Assembly: GCF_943913955.1 (NCBI RefSeq)
Contig: NZ_CALUAE010000012.1
Span: forward strand, 32,545-96,544
Direction: 5' to 3'
DNA from: Mycolicibacterium bacteremicum
Lineage (GTDB): Bacteria > Actinomycetota > Actinomycetes > Mycobacteriales > Mycobacteriaceae
DNA: 64,000 bases
Position 1 is the first letter of the stretch. Each line of letters begins with the position of its first letter. A model generated the notes under the pieces. That model made no database searches. It was not told the DNA's origin and saw only the letters and a list, made by a program, of their open reading frames with translations. The position numbers and the translations under genes are program-made. Shown piece by piece: positions 50,963-59,166 of the stretch.

Positions 50963-51055
50963 ACGGGAAGTCCTGTGTCACAGCGGGTTTGTGACGTCCA
51001 CCGCTGCATGGACAGGAATGCCGCTCACACTCGACGTGTGCACAGGACTTCCCGT
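50963..51055. repeat. Cloverleaf-like inverted-repeat element
   Basis: A perfect 15-bp outer stem (50963-50977 with 51041-51055) encloses three small hairpins: TCACA/TGTGA (50978-50982 with 50990-50994), GTCCA/TGGAC (50996-51000 with 51009-51013) and CACAC/GTGTG (51026-51030 with 51036-51040). The stems are almost contiguous, so the single strand would fold as a four-way junction. It is not a tRNA by sequence. It could be a terminator, a recombination or nuclease target, or a structured RNA. It lies between the HNH and AhpD-like genes. Confidence 0.7.
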
Positions 51056-51092
51056 GTCGGAGTCGCCCGGATGAGTTCGGGTCCGAGTGGCC

Positions 51093-51545
51093 CTAGGGAC
51101 CGACCGGGTAATGGCTGGCGATCGCGATACGGTTCCAACCGTTCATGACCACCACCAGCCAGGTCACCGCAGCGATCTGCTGCGCGGTCAGCGCCGTCTC
51201 GACATCGACCGCGGCGGGCGCGGCGGTGTGCTCGTCGCCTATCCGGGTGACCCGCTCGGCCAGGGTCAGAGCCGCCTGCTCCTGATCGGTGAAGTACTGC
51301 GACTCCCACCACGCGGGCAGCACGGCAAGCCGGTCGGTGGTCTCACCGGCGGCCAGTGCGTCACGGGTGTGCATCCGCAGACAGAATGCGCAGCCGTTGA
51401 GTTGGGACACCCGTATCTTCACCAACTCGGCCAGGAGAACGGACAGTCCCGCCTGTTCGACAGCGGACTTCACCTGGGCGTCCAGCGCGGCGAAGGTCTT
51501 GTACGGTTCGGCGAACTGCTTGCTGATGTTCACGTGCGGGAGCAT
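51093..51545 (-). CDS. Carboxymuconolactone decarboxylase/AhpD-like protein
   Basis: The 150-residue helical protein has the AhpD-type redox motif NGCAFCLRMH (CxxC plus a downstream His) typical of alkylhydroperoxidase-like CMD proteins. These reduce peroxides or act as thiol oxidoreductases; the motif fits peroxidase activity better than decarboxylation. The ATG at 51545 is preceded by AAGGAGGG and is favoured over an upstream ATG at 51662. It is divergent from the DUF1906 gene. The cloverleaf lies 37 nt past its stop. Confidence 0.87.
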   Translation of the reverse strand: MLPHVNISKQFAEPYKTFAALDAQVKSAVEQAGLSVLLAELVKIRVSQLNGCAFCLRMHTRDALAAGETTDRLAVLPAWWESQYFTDQEQAALTLAERVTRIGDEHTAAPAAVDVETALTAQQIAAVTWLVVVMNGWNRIAIASHYPVGP

Positions 51546-51686
51546 GGCGCCCTCCTTCTCGGTGGCCCGGACAGTCTGATCCTCCGGTGATCCTCTCTTC
51601 TGACGAGATGGCGCATCGATATGTGACACCGGAAGCCGTCGGCGAGGCTGCCCGATCAACAACTGTCACTTTGTTAACATCGCGCC

Positions 51687-52451
51687 GTGCAATTCTCCCG
51701 GCGTGACGCGCTGCGCTACGCCGCGGCGACGACGGCGCTGGCCGGGCTCGGTGCCGCGACCGCGGGCGCCCCGTCCGCCTCCGCCGCTGCGCCCACCCTC
51801 ATCGACTTCGCCGCGCGCCAGATCCCGGCGGCCGACATCCGGGCGGCCGGGCACGCCGGCGTCATCAACTACGTGTCGACCTCGCGGCCCGGTTCGTCGT
51901 TCGGCGCCAAGCCGATCACGCTGCCCTACGCCCAATCGCTGACCGCCGCCGGACTGGTGATCGTCAGCAACTACCAGTACGGCAAGCCCGGCGGAACCGC
52001 TCCCTCGGACTTCACCCGGGGCTTCGCCGGTGGTGTCGCCGACGCCCGCACCGCCTGGCAGCTGCACACCGCGGCCGGTGGCGGGCAGACCGCTCCGGTG
52101 TACTTCAGCGTCGATGACGATATCGACCGCAACACCTGGGACACCCTTGCGCTGCAATGGTTCCGCGGCATCAACTCGGTGCTCGGCCAGATGCGTACCG
52201 GCATCTACGCGGGAATCCGCCCCTGCGAATGGGCCATCGCCAGCGGTGTCGTCGGGCGTTCCAGCACCCCGGGCAAGGCGTGGGTGTGGCAGACCCGGTC
52301 CTGGTCGGGTGGCCAGATTCATCCGGCGGCCGTGCTGTACCAACGCATCATCGACACGGCCTCCAATCCTGGACCGCTGGTCGGTGGCAGCCGCGTCGAC
52401 GTGAACGACGTGCTGGCCTCAGACGTCGGCCAGTGGAACCTGCACCCCTGA
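51687..52451 (+). CDS. Secreted DUF1906 (glycoside hydrolase-like) protein, Tat signal
   Basis: The 254-residue protein begins with a twin-arginine signal (FSRRDALRYAAATTALAG), cleaved near SASAAAP. The mature part matches the DUF1906 TIM-barrel related to GH25-like lysozymes, with LIDFAARQIPAADIRAAG, GVINYVS and VYFSVDDDIDRNTWD. An Asp/Glu catalytic pair cannot be assigned with certainty. The GTG at 51687 has TAACAT 6 nt upstream, which indicates a leaderless transcript. It is likely an envelope-glycan enzyme. It is convergent to the CitE-type gene, only 1 bp apart. Confidence 0.85.
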   Translation: MQFSRRDALRYAAATTALAGLGAATAGAPSASAAAPTLIDFAARQIPAADIRAAGHAGVINYVSTSRPGSSFGAKPITLPYAQSLTAAGLVIVSNYQYGKPGGTAPSDFTRGFAGGVADARTAWQLHTAAGGGQTAPVYFSVDDDIDRNTWDTLALQWFRGINSVLGQMRTGIYAGIRPCEWAIASGVVGRSSTPGKAWVWQTRSWSGGQIHPAAVLYQRIIDTASNPGPLVGGSRVDVNDVLASDVGQWNLHP

Positions 52452-52452
52452 C

Positions 52453-53304
52453 CTACTGGACCAACCCGAGTTTCTCCGCGAGATCCAGCACCGCCTGCGC
52501 GCGGGCGCGGGTGGGTCCGACGCTGCCGTCGTACGCGCCGGTGGGCGCATCCAACCGGGCCAGCGTCCGGCGGGCCTCGTCGATGTCCAGCGCCGACGGG
52601 CTGAGCAGGCTGTTGATCGTCTCGGCGTGCCCGGGGTCCAGGCACAGCCGACCGGTCATTCCCGCCGCCTTGGCGACCTCCGTCTCGCGGGCCAGGTGGC
52701 GCGACTGATCCCGCAGGGTCGGGCCGTCGATGGGGGCGGGCAACTGAGCGGCGCGGCTGGCGATGACCAGTCGGGCGCGCGGATAGGCCAGCACCGCCGG
52801 ATCCCCGCTCATCCCGGTGTCCCGGCGGAAATCGCCGAGGCCGAAAGCGATTCGGTGGCAGCCCGGGGTGCGCGCGATCTCGGACACCGCCTCGACGCCC
52901 AGCGCCGACTCCACCAGCGCCACCAGCGGGGTGCCGGCAGGCAGCCGCGCCGCGGTGGCGGCGATATCGTCTCCGGATTCCACCTTGGCCAACATCACGC
53001 CGCGCAGACCGGGTGCGTCGGCCACCGCGTCGAGATCGGCCGACCAGGCGGCCGTGGCGACACTGTTGATCCGCACCCAGGCGTGCCCGTCGTCCAACCA
53101 TTCGGCGACGGCCGCACGGCCGGCAGCCTTCTGCGAATCGGGCAGGCCGTCCTCGATGTCGAGCACCACGGCGTCCGCGCCACCCGCCACCGCAGCGTCG
53201 AACAGCTGGGCGCCCTCGGGGACACCAGGCTGCAACAGCCAGGTCCGGGCCAGCGACCAGTGCGGCTTCCGGGGTCGTTGGGTTGTCTGCGTCGAAACCG
53301 TCAC
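52453..53304 (-). CDS. HpcH/HpaI aldolase/citrate lyase (CitE-like) family protein
   Basis: The 283-residue TIM-barrel protein has VVLDIEDGLPDSQK, WVRINSV, MLAKVESGDDI and LVALVESALGV, the conserved set of CitE-type (acyl-CoA) lyases; GLGDFRRDTG carries the metal-binding Asp. Members cleave malyl-, citramalyl- or methylmalyl-CoA. M. tuberculosis Rv2498c is a stand-alone CitE of this class. No citD/citF partner is nearby, so citrate lyase activity is unlikely. The GTG at 53304 has GGAAGG 7 nt upstream. It is divergent from the NIPSNAP gene, with an AT-rich 176-bp gap containing CATAAT at 53375. Confidence 0.87.
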   Translation of the reverse strand: MTVSTQTTQRPRKPHWSLARTWLLQPGVPEGAQLFDAAVAGGADAVVLDIEDGLPDSQKAAGRAAVAEWLDDGHAWVRINSVATAAWSADLDAVADAPGLRGVMLAKVESGDDIAATAARLPAGTPLVALVESALGVEAVSEIARTPGCHRIAFGLGDFRRDTGMSGDPAVLAYPRARLVIASRAAQLPAPIDGPTLRDQSRHLARETEVAKAAGMTGRLCLDPGHAETINSLLSPSALDIDEARRTLARLDAPTGAYDGSVGPTRARAQAVLDLAEKLGLVQ

Positions 53305-53480
53305 GCATTGACCTTCCGCTCGGCGATGTGGTTCCCATCGTCGGGCAACCGCACCGCGTCGGCCAGATTAAGCACATAATGTTCACGACAGCTTGGCGTG
53401 ACCGCCATACCCGCCAGCCCTACTCCCGATCCCCCGCCACCTGCATGGTGTGCGCGCGGCCGGGCGCCGAGACTCGACTG

Positions 53481-53792
53481 GTGGAACTGCGGACCTACAC
53501 CCTGGCCGACGCCGCGGCGCTGAACCGCTACATCGACGACTTCTGGCCGCGCCACATCCGCACGTTGCGCGCCTACGGCATCGATGTGCACGGGGTGTGG
53601 ACCGATGCCGCGCAACCACACCGGGTGATCGCGCTCATCGGCTATCGACCCGGCGCGGATCCGCACCGGCTCGCGAAGACCTACCGCGACAGCCAGGACT
53701 TCCTCGACGATCACGCCGGTTTCGATCCCGGGCTGATCATCGCCACCGAGGTCCGGGAGCTCACGCCGATCGCGTGCTCAGGATTGCGATAG
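53481..53792 (+). CDS. NIPSNAP family protein
   Basis: The 103-residue protein begins VELRTYTLADAAALNRYI, the typical start of NIPSNAP/dimeric alpha-beta barrel proteins, followed by GIDVHGVWTDAAQPHRVIAL. The GTG at 53481 is chosen because orthologous proteins begin at this MVELRTYTL position; upstream in-frame starts add a low-quality extension. GAGACT at 53469-53474 could be a leaderless -10. Its function is unknown; bacterial members are small ligand-binding or heme-related proteins at best guess. Confidence 0.75.
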   Translation: MELRTYTLADAAALNRYIDDFWPRHIRTLRAYGIDVHGVWTDAAQPHRVIALIGYRPGADPHRLAKTYRDSQDFLDDHAGFDPGLIIATEVRELTPIACSGLR

Positions 53793-53845
53793 CGGGCTGC
53801 GAGGTGCTTTAAGCGCGGAGGTACCCGATTCGGTCCGGCCTACCC

Positions 53846-53871
53846 GGAACAAGGCCCGCACCCGCACCGTT
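53846..53871 (+). promoter_or_regulatory. SigH/SigE-type promoter
   Basis: GGAAC (53846-53850), 17 nt, CGTT (53868-53871) matches the mycobacterial ECF SigH/SigE promoter pattern GGAAC-N17-CGTT. It gives a leader of about 30 nt before the reductase ATG at 53908. An orphan SigH-like sigma factor is encoded at 15367-15900. Confidence 0.6.
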
Positions 53872-53907
53872 GGTGCGAAACAGGCCAACATCAACAGGAG
53901 GCGACGC

Positions 53908-54576
53908 ATGAAGATCGGAATCATCGGCGCGGGACACATCGGCGGGACCTTGGCACGCCGACTGCGCGAACTCGGACACGAGGTGAACGTGTCCAACTCA
54001 CGCTCGCCGGAGACCCTGGCCGATCTCGCTGCCGAAACGGGGGCGACCGCGGTATGGGCCAAGGACGCGGCCGCCGACGCCGACCTCGTCATCCTCAGCA
54101 TCCCGCAGAAGAACGTCCCCGACCTCGCCGACGGCATCGTCGATGATCGCAGGCCCGGTGCGCCGGTGATCGAGACCAACAACTACTACCCCCAGCAGCG
54201 GGACGGCGAGATCGCCCCGATCGAGGACGGCCAGGTCGAGAGCGCCTGGGTGGCCGAGCAGATCGGGGCCCCGGTGTACAAGGTGTTCAACGGGATTTTC
54301 TGGAAGCATCTGCTCGAACGCGGAACCCCGAGTGGCACAACTGATCGCATCGCGCTGCCGATCGCGGGCGAGGACGGCCCCGGTCGCGAGCTGGTGCACC
54401 GGATCGTCGACGAACTCGGCTTCGACCCCGTCGATGCCGGCCCGATCTCCGAGTCGTGGCGTCAACAGCCCGGAACACCGGTGTACGGCAAGGACTTCGA
54501 CGCCGATGCCACCCGCAGCGCGCTCGCCGAGGCGACGCCCGCGCGGACCGCGGAATGGAGTGCACGTACGGCGTGA
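53908..54576 (+). CDS. F420/NADP-type oxidoreductase (Rossmann fold)
   Basis: The 222-residue protein has a classic N-terminal dinucleotide motif MKIGIIGAGHIGGTLARRL and the NADP-binding/F420-dependent reductase-like fold (similar to Fno-type proteins), with VILSIPQKNVPDLA and KVFNGIFWKHL. Such proteins move hydride between NADPH and F420 or act as NADP oxidoreductases. AGGAGGCGACGC precedes the ATG. The SigH-type promoter upstream predicts induction by thiol-oxidative stress. Confidence 0.83.
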   Translation: MKIGIIGAGHIGGTLARRLRELGHEVNVSNSRSPETLADLAAETGATAVWAKDAAADADLVILSIPQKNVPDLADGIVDDRRPGAPVIETNNYYPQQRDGEIAPIEDGQVESAWVAEQIGAPVYKVFNGIFWKHLLERGTPSGTTDRIALPIAGEDGPGRELVHRIVDELGFDPVDAGPISESWRQQPGTPVYGKDFDADATRSALAEATPARTAEWSARTA

Positions 54577-54596
54577 TGAGGCCCGGCTGTCCGTCG

Positions 54597-55394
54597 TCAG
54601 GTGTGATGGCGCCCGCGGGGTACCACCATCGGCGCCCCGCCCAGCGGATCGGGGATCACCACGCAATCCAGGTCGAATACCTGCCGAACCAGATCGGCGT
54701 CGACAATTTCGGCTGGTGGTCCCTGGCGGACGATGGTCCCTGACTTCATCGCGATCACGTGATCGGCGTATCGGAAGGCCAGGTTCAGGTCGTGCAGGAC
54801 GATCACCACCGTGGTGCCACGGTCGCGGTTGAGATCGGTGAGCAGGTCGAGCAGCTCGATCTGATGGTTGACGTCCAAGAATGTGGTGGGCTCGTCGAGC
54901 AGCAGGATGCCGGTCTGCTGCGCCAACGTCATTGCCACCCAGACCCGTTGACGCTGACCACCGGACAGCGAGGACAGCATCCGGTCGGCGAGGTCTGCGG
55001 TCCCGGTGACCTCCAAAGCCTGCCCGACGGCCGCGTCGTCCTCGGATGACCAACGCCGGAACCAGCCCTGGTGCGGGTAGCGCCCGCGTCCGACGAGATC
55101 GGCCACGGTGATGCCGTCCGGCGCCACCGGAGACTGGGGCAGCAAGCCGATCACCTTGGCCACGTCGATGCCGGCCATGTCGGCGACGTTCCCGCCGTCC
55201 AGCAGCACCTGCCCGGCGCGCGGACCGAGCAGTCGCGCCAGGCCGCGCAGCAGCGTCGACTTGCCGCACGCGTTGGCACCGACGATCACGGTCACCCGTC
55301 CCGGGGGGATCGTGACGTCGAGGCCATCGATGATGGCGGTATCGGTGTATCCCAGGACGAGATCCACCGCGCTGAGTCGATGGGTGACGGTCAT
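54597..55394 (-). CDS. Iron-siderophore ABC transporter ATP-binding protein
   Basis: The 265-residue ATPase has Walker A VGANACGKST, signature LSGGQRQRVW, Walker B LLLDEPTTFLD and the His switch VLHDLNL, and is FepC/FhuC-like. It powers import of ferric siderophores through the two FecCD-type permeases encoded just upstream. The ATG at 55394 overlaps the permease stop by 4 bp. It is the last gene of the operon that starts at 58462. Confidence 0.92.
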   Translation of the reverse strand: MTVTHRLSAVDLVLGYTDTAIIDGLDVTIPPGRVTVIVGANACGKSTLLRGLARLLGPRAGQVLLDGGNVADMAGIDVAKVIGLLPQSPVAPDGITVADLVGRGRYPHQGWFRRWSSEDDAAVGQALEVTGTADLADRMLSSLSGGQRQRVWVAMTLAQQTGILLLDEPTTFLDVNHQIELLDLLTDLNRDRGTTVVIVLHDLNLAFRYADHVIAMKSGTIVRQGPPAEIVDADLVRQVFDLDCVVIPDPLGGAPMVVPRGRHHT

Positions 55395-56443
55395 CCTCCG
55401 CGGCCCTCCCTGTTGACGGTACAAAGCAGCCACACCAGGTACGGAGCGCCGACGGCCCCCGTCACAACCCCGGTCGGTAGCGATACCGGAAGTAGATGAG
55501 TGGCAACGAGTTCGGAGGCCAGCACGATGCCGGCGCCGACGAATCCGGCAGCCGCCAACCCGGTGCCCGCTCCGCGCAGCAGCCGGCCGGCAATCGGTCC
55601 GGCGGCGAGCGCGACGAAGGCCAGTGGCCCCGCCGCCGCGGTGGCCAGCGCCACCAGCACGATGGCGATACCGATCATCGCCAGCCGCCACTTCTCGATG
55701 CTCAGTCCCAGTGCGTGGGCGCTGTCGTCGCCGAGCTGGAGGACTCGCAGGGCCCGGCCGGCCAGGACCGACAGTGGCACCAGTACCAGCACGCTCAACG
55801 CAGCCAGCTGCAACTGCAAGCTACCCGCCTGGCCCACCGACCCCACAAGCCAGGTCATTGCCTGGCGCGCATCGTTGATCTCCGCCCTGGACAGCACCCA
55901 GCTGACAAGCGCCAGCATCAGTTCGGTGATCCCGATGCCCACCAGGATGAACCGGTAGCTGCTCAGGCCGCCCCGCCACGCGAGCAGATAGATCGACACC
56001 GCCGCGACCAATGCACCCAGGATTGCCGACCCGGCAATGGCCAACGCGCCGGCGTGCAGGAACACGATCGAACCCACGGCGAAAAGGCTTGCTCCCGAGG
56101 AGATCCCGACGAGGTCCGGGGAGGCCAGTGGATTGGCCAGCAGCGTCTGGAAGATCAGTCCAGCCACGCCGAGAGCCATCCCGACGATCAAACCGGTCGC
56201 GGCGATCGGCAGGCGTAGTTCCAGAACGATGAAATCGACCGCGGGATCGTCGACGGCGCGGGTCAGGGAGGTGAGCACCTCCCAGGCGGTGAGCGGGGTG
56301 TCACCGACCATCATGGTGACACCGAAGAGCAGCGCGGCCACCGCCCCGAGCGTCGCGGTGACCGCGGTCGCGCGGCGGCGCAGTCGGATGCGGTTGCTAC
56401 GCACGGCCGCCACCCCTGCCGGATGGGTCAGCTGGGCGCTCAC
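55391..56443 (-). CDS. FecCD-type siderophore permease (second)
   Basis: The 350-residue permease has about ten membrane helices and the FecCD family signature around GLIFQTLLANPLASPDLVGI, with later block AHALGLSIEKWRLAMIGIAI. It forms a heterodimeric channel with the other permease. The GTG at 56443 and the stop at 55391 both overlap the neighbours by 4 bp. It is intact, unlike its partner. Confidence 0.92.
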   Translation of the reverse strand: MSAQLTHPAGVAAVRSNRIRLRRRATAVTATLGAVAALLFGVTMMVGDTPLTAWEVLTSLTRAVDDPAVDFIVLELRLPIAATGLIVGMALGVAGLIFQTLLANPLASPDLVGISSGASLFAVGSIVFLHAGALAIAGSAILGALVAAVSIYLLAWRGGLSSYRFILVGIGITELMLALVSWVLSRAEINDARQAMTWLVGSVGQAGSLQLQLAALSVLVLVPLSVLAGRALRVLQLGDDSAHALGLSIEKWRLAMIGIAIVLVALATAAAGPLAFVALAAGPIAGRLLRGAGTGLAAAGFVGAGIVLASELVATHLLPVSLPTGVVTGAVGAPYLVWLLCTVNREGRGG

Positions 56444-57476
56444 AGTTCCGCCAGGTTCCGACGCCGCACCAAGGCGATGAAGGCGGGAGCGCCCAGGACG
56501 CCGAGCAACACGCCGACCTGGACTTCGCCCGGTGGGGCGACCACCCGTCCCAGGACGTCGGCGATCAACAGCACCATCGGGCTGATGACCGCGGTGACGG
56601 CAGGATCCAGCGGTAGTCCGGCCCGCAGATCGCACGGGCGACATGCGGAATCACCAGTCCCACGAAGACGATCGGCCCGCATGCGGCGGTGGCCGCGCCA
56701 CACAGCAGCGCCACCAGCACGAACAACCCGACGCGGGTCGCCCGCACCCGCTGGCCCAACGCCACGGCCATATCGTCACCCAGCGCCAGGCCGTTGAGCA
56801 GCCGGCCACACGCCATGGCCGCGATGATCCCGACCAGCATGACCGGCCCGGTCTGCACCAGCACCGGCCAATACCGGCCCGCCAGCGATCCGACCTGCCA
56901 GAACCGGAGTTCGTTGAACGCGGTCACGTTCACCATCACCACGCCGGTGGTCACCGAGTACAGCCCGGCGCTGACGGCCGCACCGGCCAGGGCCAGCTTG
57001 ACCGGTGTCGCCCCTTCTCGCCCGAACGACGCGACGATGTAGACGACGGCCGTCGCCAGTCCAGCGCCCAGGAACGCCATCACCACCGATGCGCTCAGCG
57101 GCATCGGCCCGAGCACCAGGATGGCGGTGACGATGAACGCCGCCGCCCCGGCGTTGACGCCCATGATGCCCGGGTCGGCGAGGGGATTACGGGTGGCGCC
57201 CTGCAGGATTGCACCACCGATGCCCAGCGCGGCACCGGCCAGCAGACCGATCACCGTCCGGGGTAGCCGCATCTCCCGCACCACGGTCTGCGTGGTCGAC
57301 GCTGGGTCGAAATTCGTGAGCGCGGCCCACACCGTCGCCAGTGTGGTGTCCCGCGAACCGAGGGTGATGCTGAGTATCGCGACGACCGTCAGTGCCCCGA
57401 GCATGACCAGAAAGACCGCGGCCAGTCTCCCGATCGGCTTACGTGTACGCCGCGGCGCGGTGTCCAGGACGCTCAC
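56440..57476 (-). pseudogene. FecCD-type siderophore permease (first), frameshifted
   Basis: From GTG 57476 the reading frame encodes a good FecCD permease up to GPDYRWILP and then runs into a foreign tail (SPRSSARWCC) and a stop at 56565. The expected C-terminus (VTAVISPMVLLIADVLGRVV, then FIALVRRRNL) continues in another frame to 56440. One extra base near 56599-56601 (a G run on the plus strand) would restore a single 346-residue protein. About 50 C-terminal residues, the last helices, are lost if real. Both ends keep the 4-bp operon overlaps, so this is either a recent mutation or a sequencing indel. Confidence 0.85.
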
Positions 57477-58462
57477 GTCAGGCCGGGATTCGCCTTCTCG
57501 ACGGCGTCGCTGAGTTGGTCGAGCTGATCGGCATAGGCCGACCACGTGCTGATCCAGTACGCCGGCCACGGCGTGACCGCACCTGCCTCGACCGCCTTGA
57601 TCCGCTTCCAGGTCGCCTGCCGGTCGGCGATGGCCAGGCTGGCGTCATAGGTGCGGTCGTCCATCAGGATCAGGTCGGGCTGGTACTTGTCGGCGTTCTC
57701 CCAGCTCAGGTTTTCCCAATAGGGGAACGCTGGATCCGGGTTGTCCGGGACGATGAGATCGAGGCCCCACTCGGCGAAATCGGTGAGCTCGGCCGAGTTC
57801 TCGGGCACTGCCACGTAGAGCAGTTCGTCGGTCGGTGAGACGGCGAGGGCGGTCAACTCGGGCTTGGCCGCGGTGGCCGCGGCGAAACGGTCCCGCGCGG
57901 CCGCGAAATCGGCTTTGTGTCCGGCAATCTCGCTGGTGTTCACATCGGCCCCGAGCGATACCGCCAGCGTCTCGAAACCGTTGAGCATGTCCTCTACCGA
58001 CTCGCCGATCGTCGGCCCGACAACCGGCGCCAATCGGGCGGCCTTCTTCGAGTTCTCCTCGACACCCTCCTCGAACCCGCCGTAGGCCTCCTCCACGGGC
58101 CAGTAGGCGCTGACGATGAGGTCGGGCCGCAGTGCCGCGGCCTTCTCCACGTCGATCTGTCCCCAGGTGTCCCCGATGATCTCGATGCCGTCGAGGTTGA
58201 GTCCGTCGAGCGCCCGGGTCTCCTCCAAGGGGGCGTTCAGGTAGACGCCCACGGGCCGGATGCCGAAGCTCATCAGAGCGGCCGCCGCCTCGCCCTGCGC
58301 GATGATCCGCGACGGCACCTGCTCTGCGGTGTAGGTCTTGCCGTCACCGGAGGTGAACGACCACGCGTCGCCCGCGGCGGGCTGCCGATCGCCCGAACCA
58401 CAGGCGGCCAGCAGCAGCGTCAGGATGGCGGCGACGATGGCAAACCGCGGCGTGCGGATCAT
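57473..58462 (-). CDS. Iron-siderophore ABC transporter substrate-binding lipoprotein
   Basis: The 329-residue lipoprotein has lipobox LLLAACGS (Cys 21) and the type III periplasmic binding fold with a long helix, as in FepB/FhuD/DesE. Blocks PSRIIAQGEAAAALMSFGIRPVG and AALRPDLIVSAYW are typical. It captures ferric siderophore outside the membrane. AGGAG precedes the ATG at 58462, and an IdeR-like box lies 49 nt upstream. The stop overlaps the permease start by 4 bp. Confidence 0.92.
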   Translation of the reverse strand: MIRTPRFAIVAAILTLLLAACGSGDRQPAAGDAWSFTSGDGKTYTAEQVPSRIIAQGEAAAALMSFGIRPVGVYLNAPLEETRALDGLNLDGIEIIGDTWGQIDVEKAAALRPDLIVSAYWPVEEAYGGFEEGVEENSKKAARLAPVVGPTIGESVEDMLNGFETLAVSLGADVNTSEIAGHKADFAAARDRFAAATAAKPELTALAVSPTDELLYVAVPENSAELTDFAEWGLDLIVPDNPDPAFPYWENLSWENADKYQPDLILMDDRTYDASLAIADRQATWKRIKAVEAGAVTPWPAYWISTWSAYADQLDQLSDAVEKANPGLT

Positions 58463-58502
58463 GGGATCTCCTCGCTGTTATCGGCCCCCGGGTACCCACC
58501 GA

Positions 58503-58530
58503 ACCCTAACTTTAGGCAAGGCTAAGTAAA
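58503..58530 (-). promoter_or_regulatory. IdeR-type iron box and promoter of the siderophore operon
   Basis: TTAGGCAAGGCTAAGTAAA at 58512-58530 matches 14 of 19 positions of the IdeR box TTAGGTTAGGCTAACCTAA. On the minus strand TTTACT and TAGGGT with a 16-bp spacer overlap it. Iron-loaded IdeR would repress the operon, as expected for siderophore uptake. Confidence 0.75.
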
Positions 58531-58547
58531 GAACCCCGAGGATCCGG

Positions 58548-59045
58548 TCAGCGCGGCAGCGACAGCTTGAAGCCGGTGTGCGAGGCGGTGAACCCCAGGC
58601 GCTGGTAGAACCGGTGCGCGTCGACCCGGGCGTTGTCGCTCGTCAACTGCACCAGTGTGCAGCCGCGGCGCTGTGCCTCATCGATCGTCCATCCGATCAT
58701 CGCGGCACCGAGACCCTCGCCGCGCAGGTCCTCCCGCACGCGGACGGCCTCGATCTGCGCGCGCAGCGCACCCCGGCGGGCCAGGCCGGGCAGCAGGGTC
58801 AACTGCAACGTGGCGACGACCTCGCCGCCCCGGTCGGCGACCAGTAGGAGTTCGTGCTCCTGCACATCGATCACGTCGAACGCGGCGTAGTACGCAGCCA
58901 GGTCGCCGGTGGCCGGCTCCTCCCTGGCCTGCGCCACCGGATCCGCGGCGAGCATCGCGACCAACGCCGGCACATCGGCCCGTCGGGCCCGCCGCAGAGT
59001 GACCGTCGTGGAAGCCAATCGCAACTCCGCCAGGGCACCGTCCAC
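58548..59045 (-). CDS. GNAT family N-acetyltransferase
   Basis: The 165-residue protein has a GNAT fold: VRVREDLRGEGLGAAMIGW is the acetyl-CoA loop and RVDAHRFYQRLGFTAS is motif B. The GTG at 59045 opens the frame; CATGCT 6 nt upstream is a weak leaderless -10. It is divergent from the hydrolase gene at 59167, with a CRP-like palindrome in the 121-bp gap. Located at the head of the siderophore operon but separated from it by the iron box. Confidence 0.83.
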   Translation of the reverse strand: MDGALAELRLASTTVTLRRARRADVPALVAMLAADPVAQAREEPATGDLAAYYAAFDVIDVQEHELLLVADRGGEVVATLQLTLLPGLARRGALRAQIEAVRVREDLRGEGLGAAMIGWTIDEAQRRGCTLVQLTSDNARVDAHRFYQRLGFTASHTGFKLSLPR

Positions 59046-59109
59046 GGGTCGAGCATGCCAGCCCGCGCCGCGCTGCGTTTCCCGGCTTGCCCGACCACGG
59101 GCGGCGTGT

Positions 59110-59125
59110 TGTGATGTACATCACG
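59110..59125. promoter_or_regulatory. CRP-like palindrome
   Basis: TGTGATGTACATCACG contains a perfect 14-bp palindrome (59111-59124) and matches TGTGA-N6-TCACA at 9 of 10 positions. It lies 41 bp before the hydrolase ATG and 64 bp from the divergent GNAT start. A cAMP-CRP or other Crp/Fnr-family site is likely. Confidence 0.55.
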
Positions 59126-59166
59126 TGCCCAGCAAACTCCCCGCCAACTGACTGGAGAGACCTGCT

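Noticed and set aside
50963..51055. A tRNA gene in the cloverleaf element
   Set aside because: It lacks the GTTC TpsiC loop, a 7-bp acceptor stem and a CCA-type end; the outer stem is 15 bp, and no anticodon arm of the right form is present.
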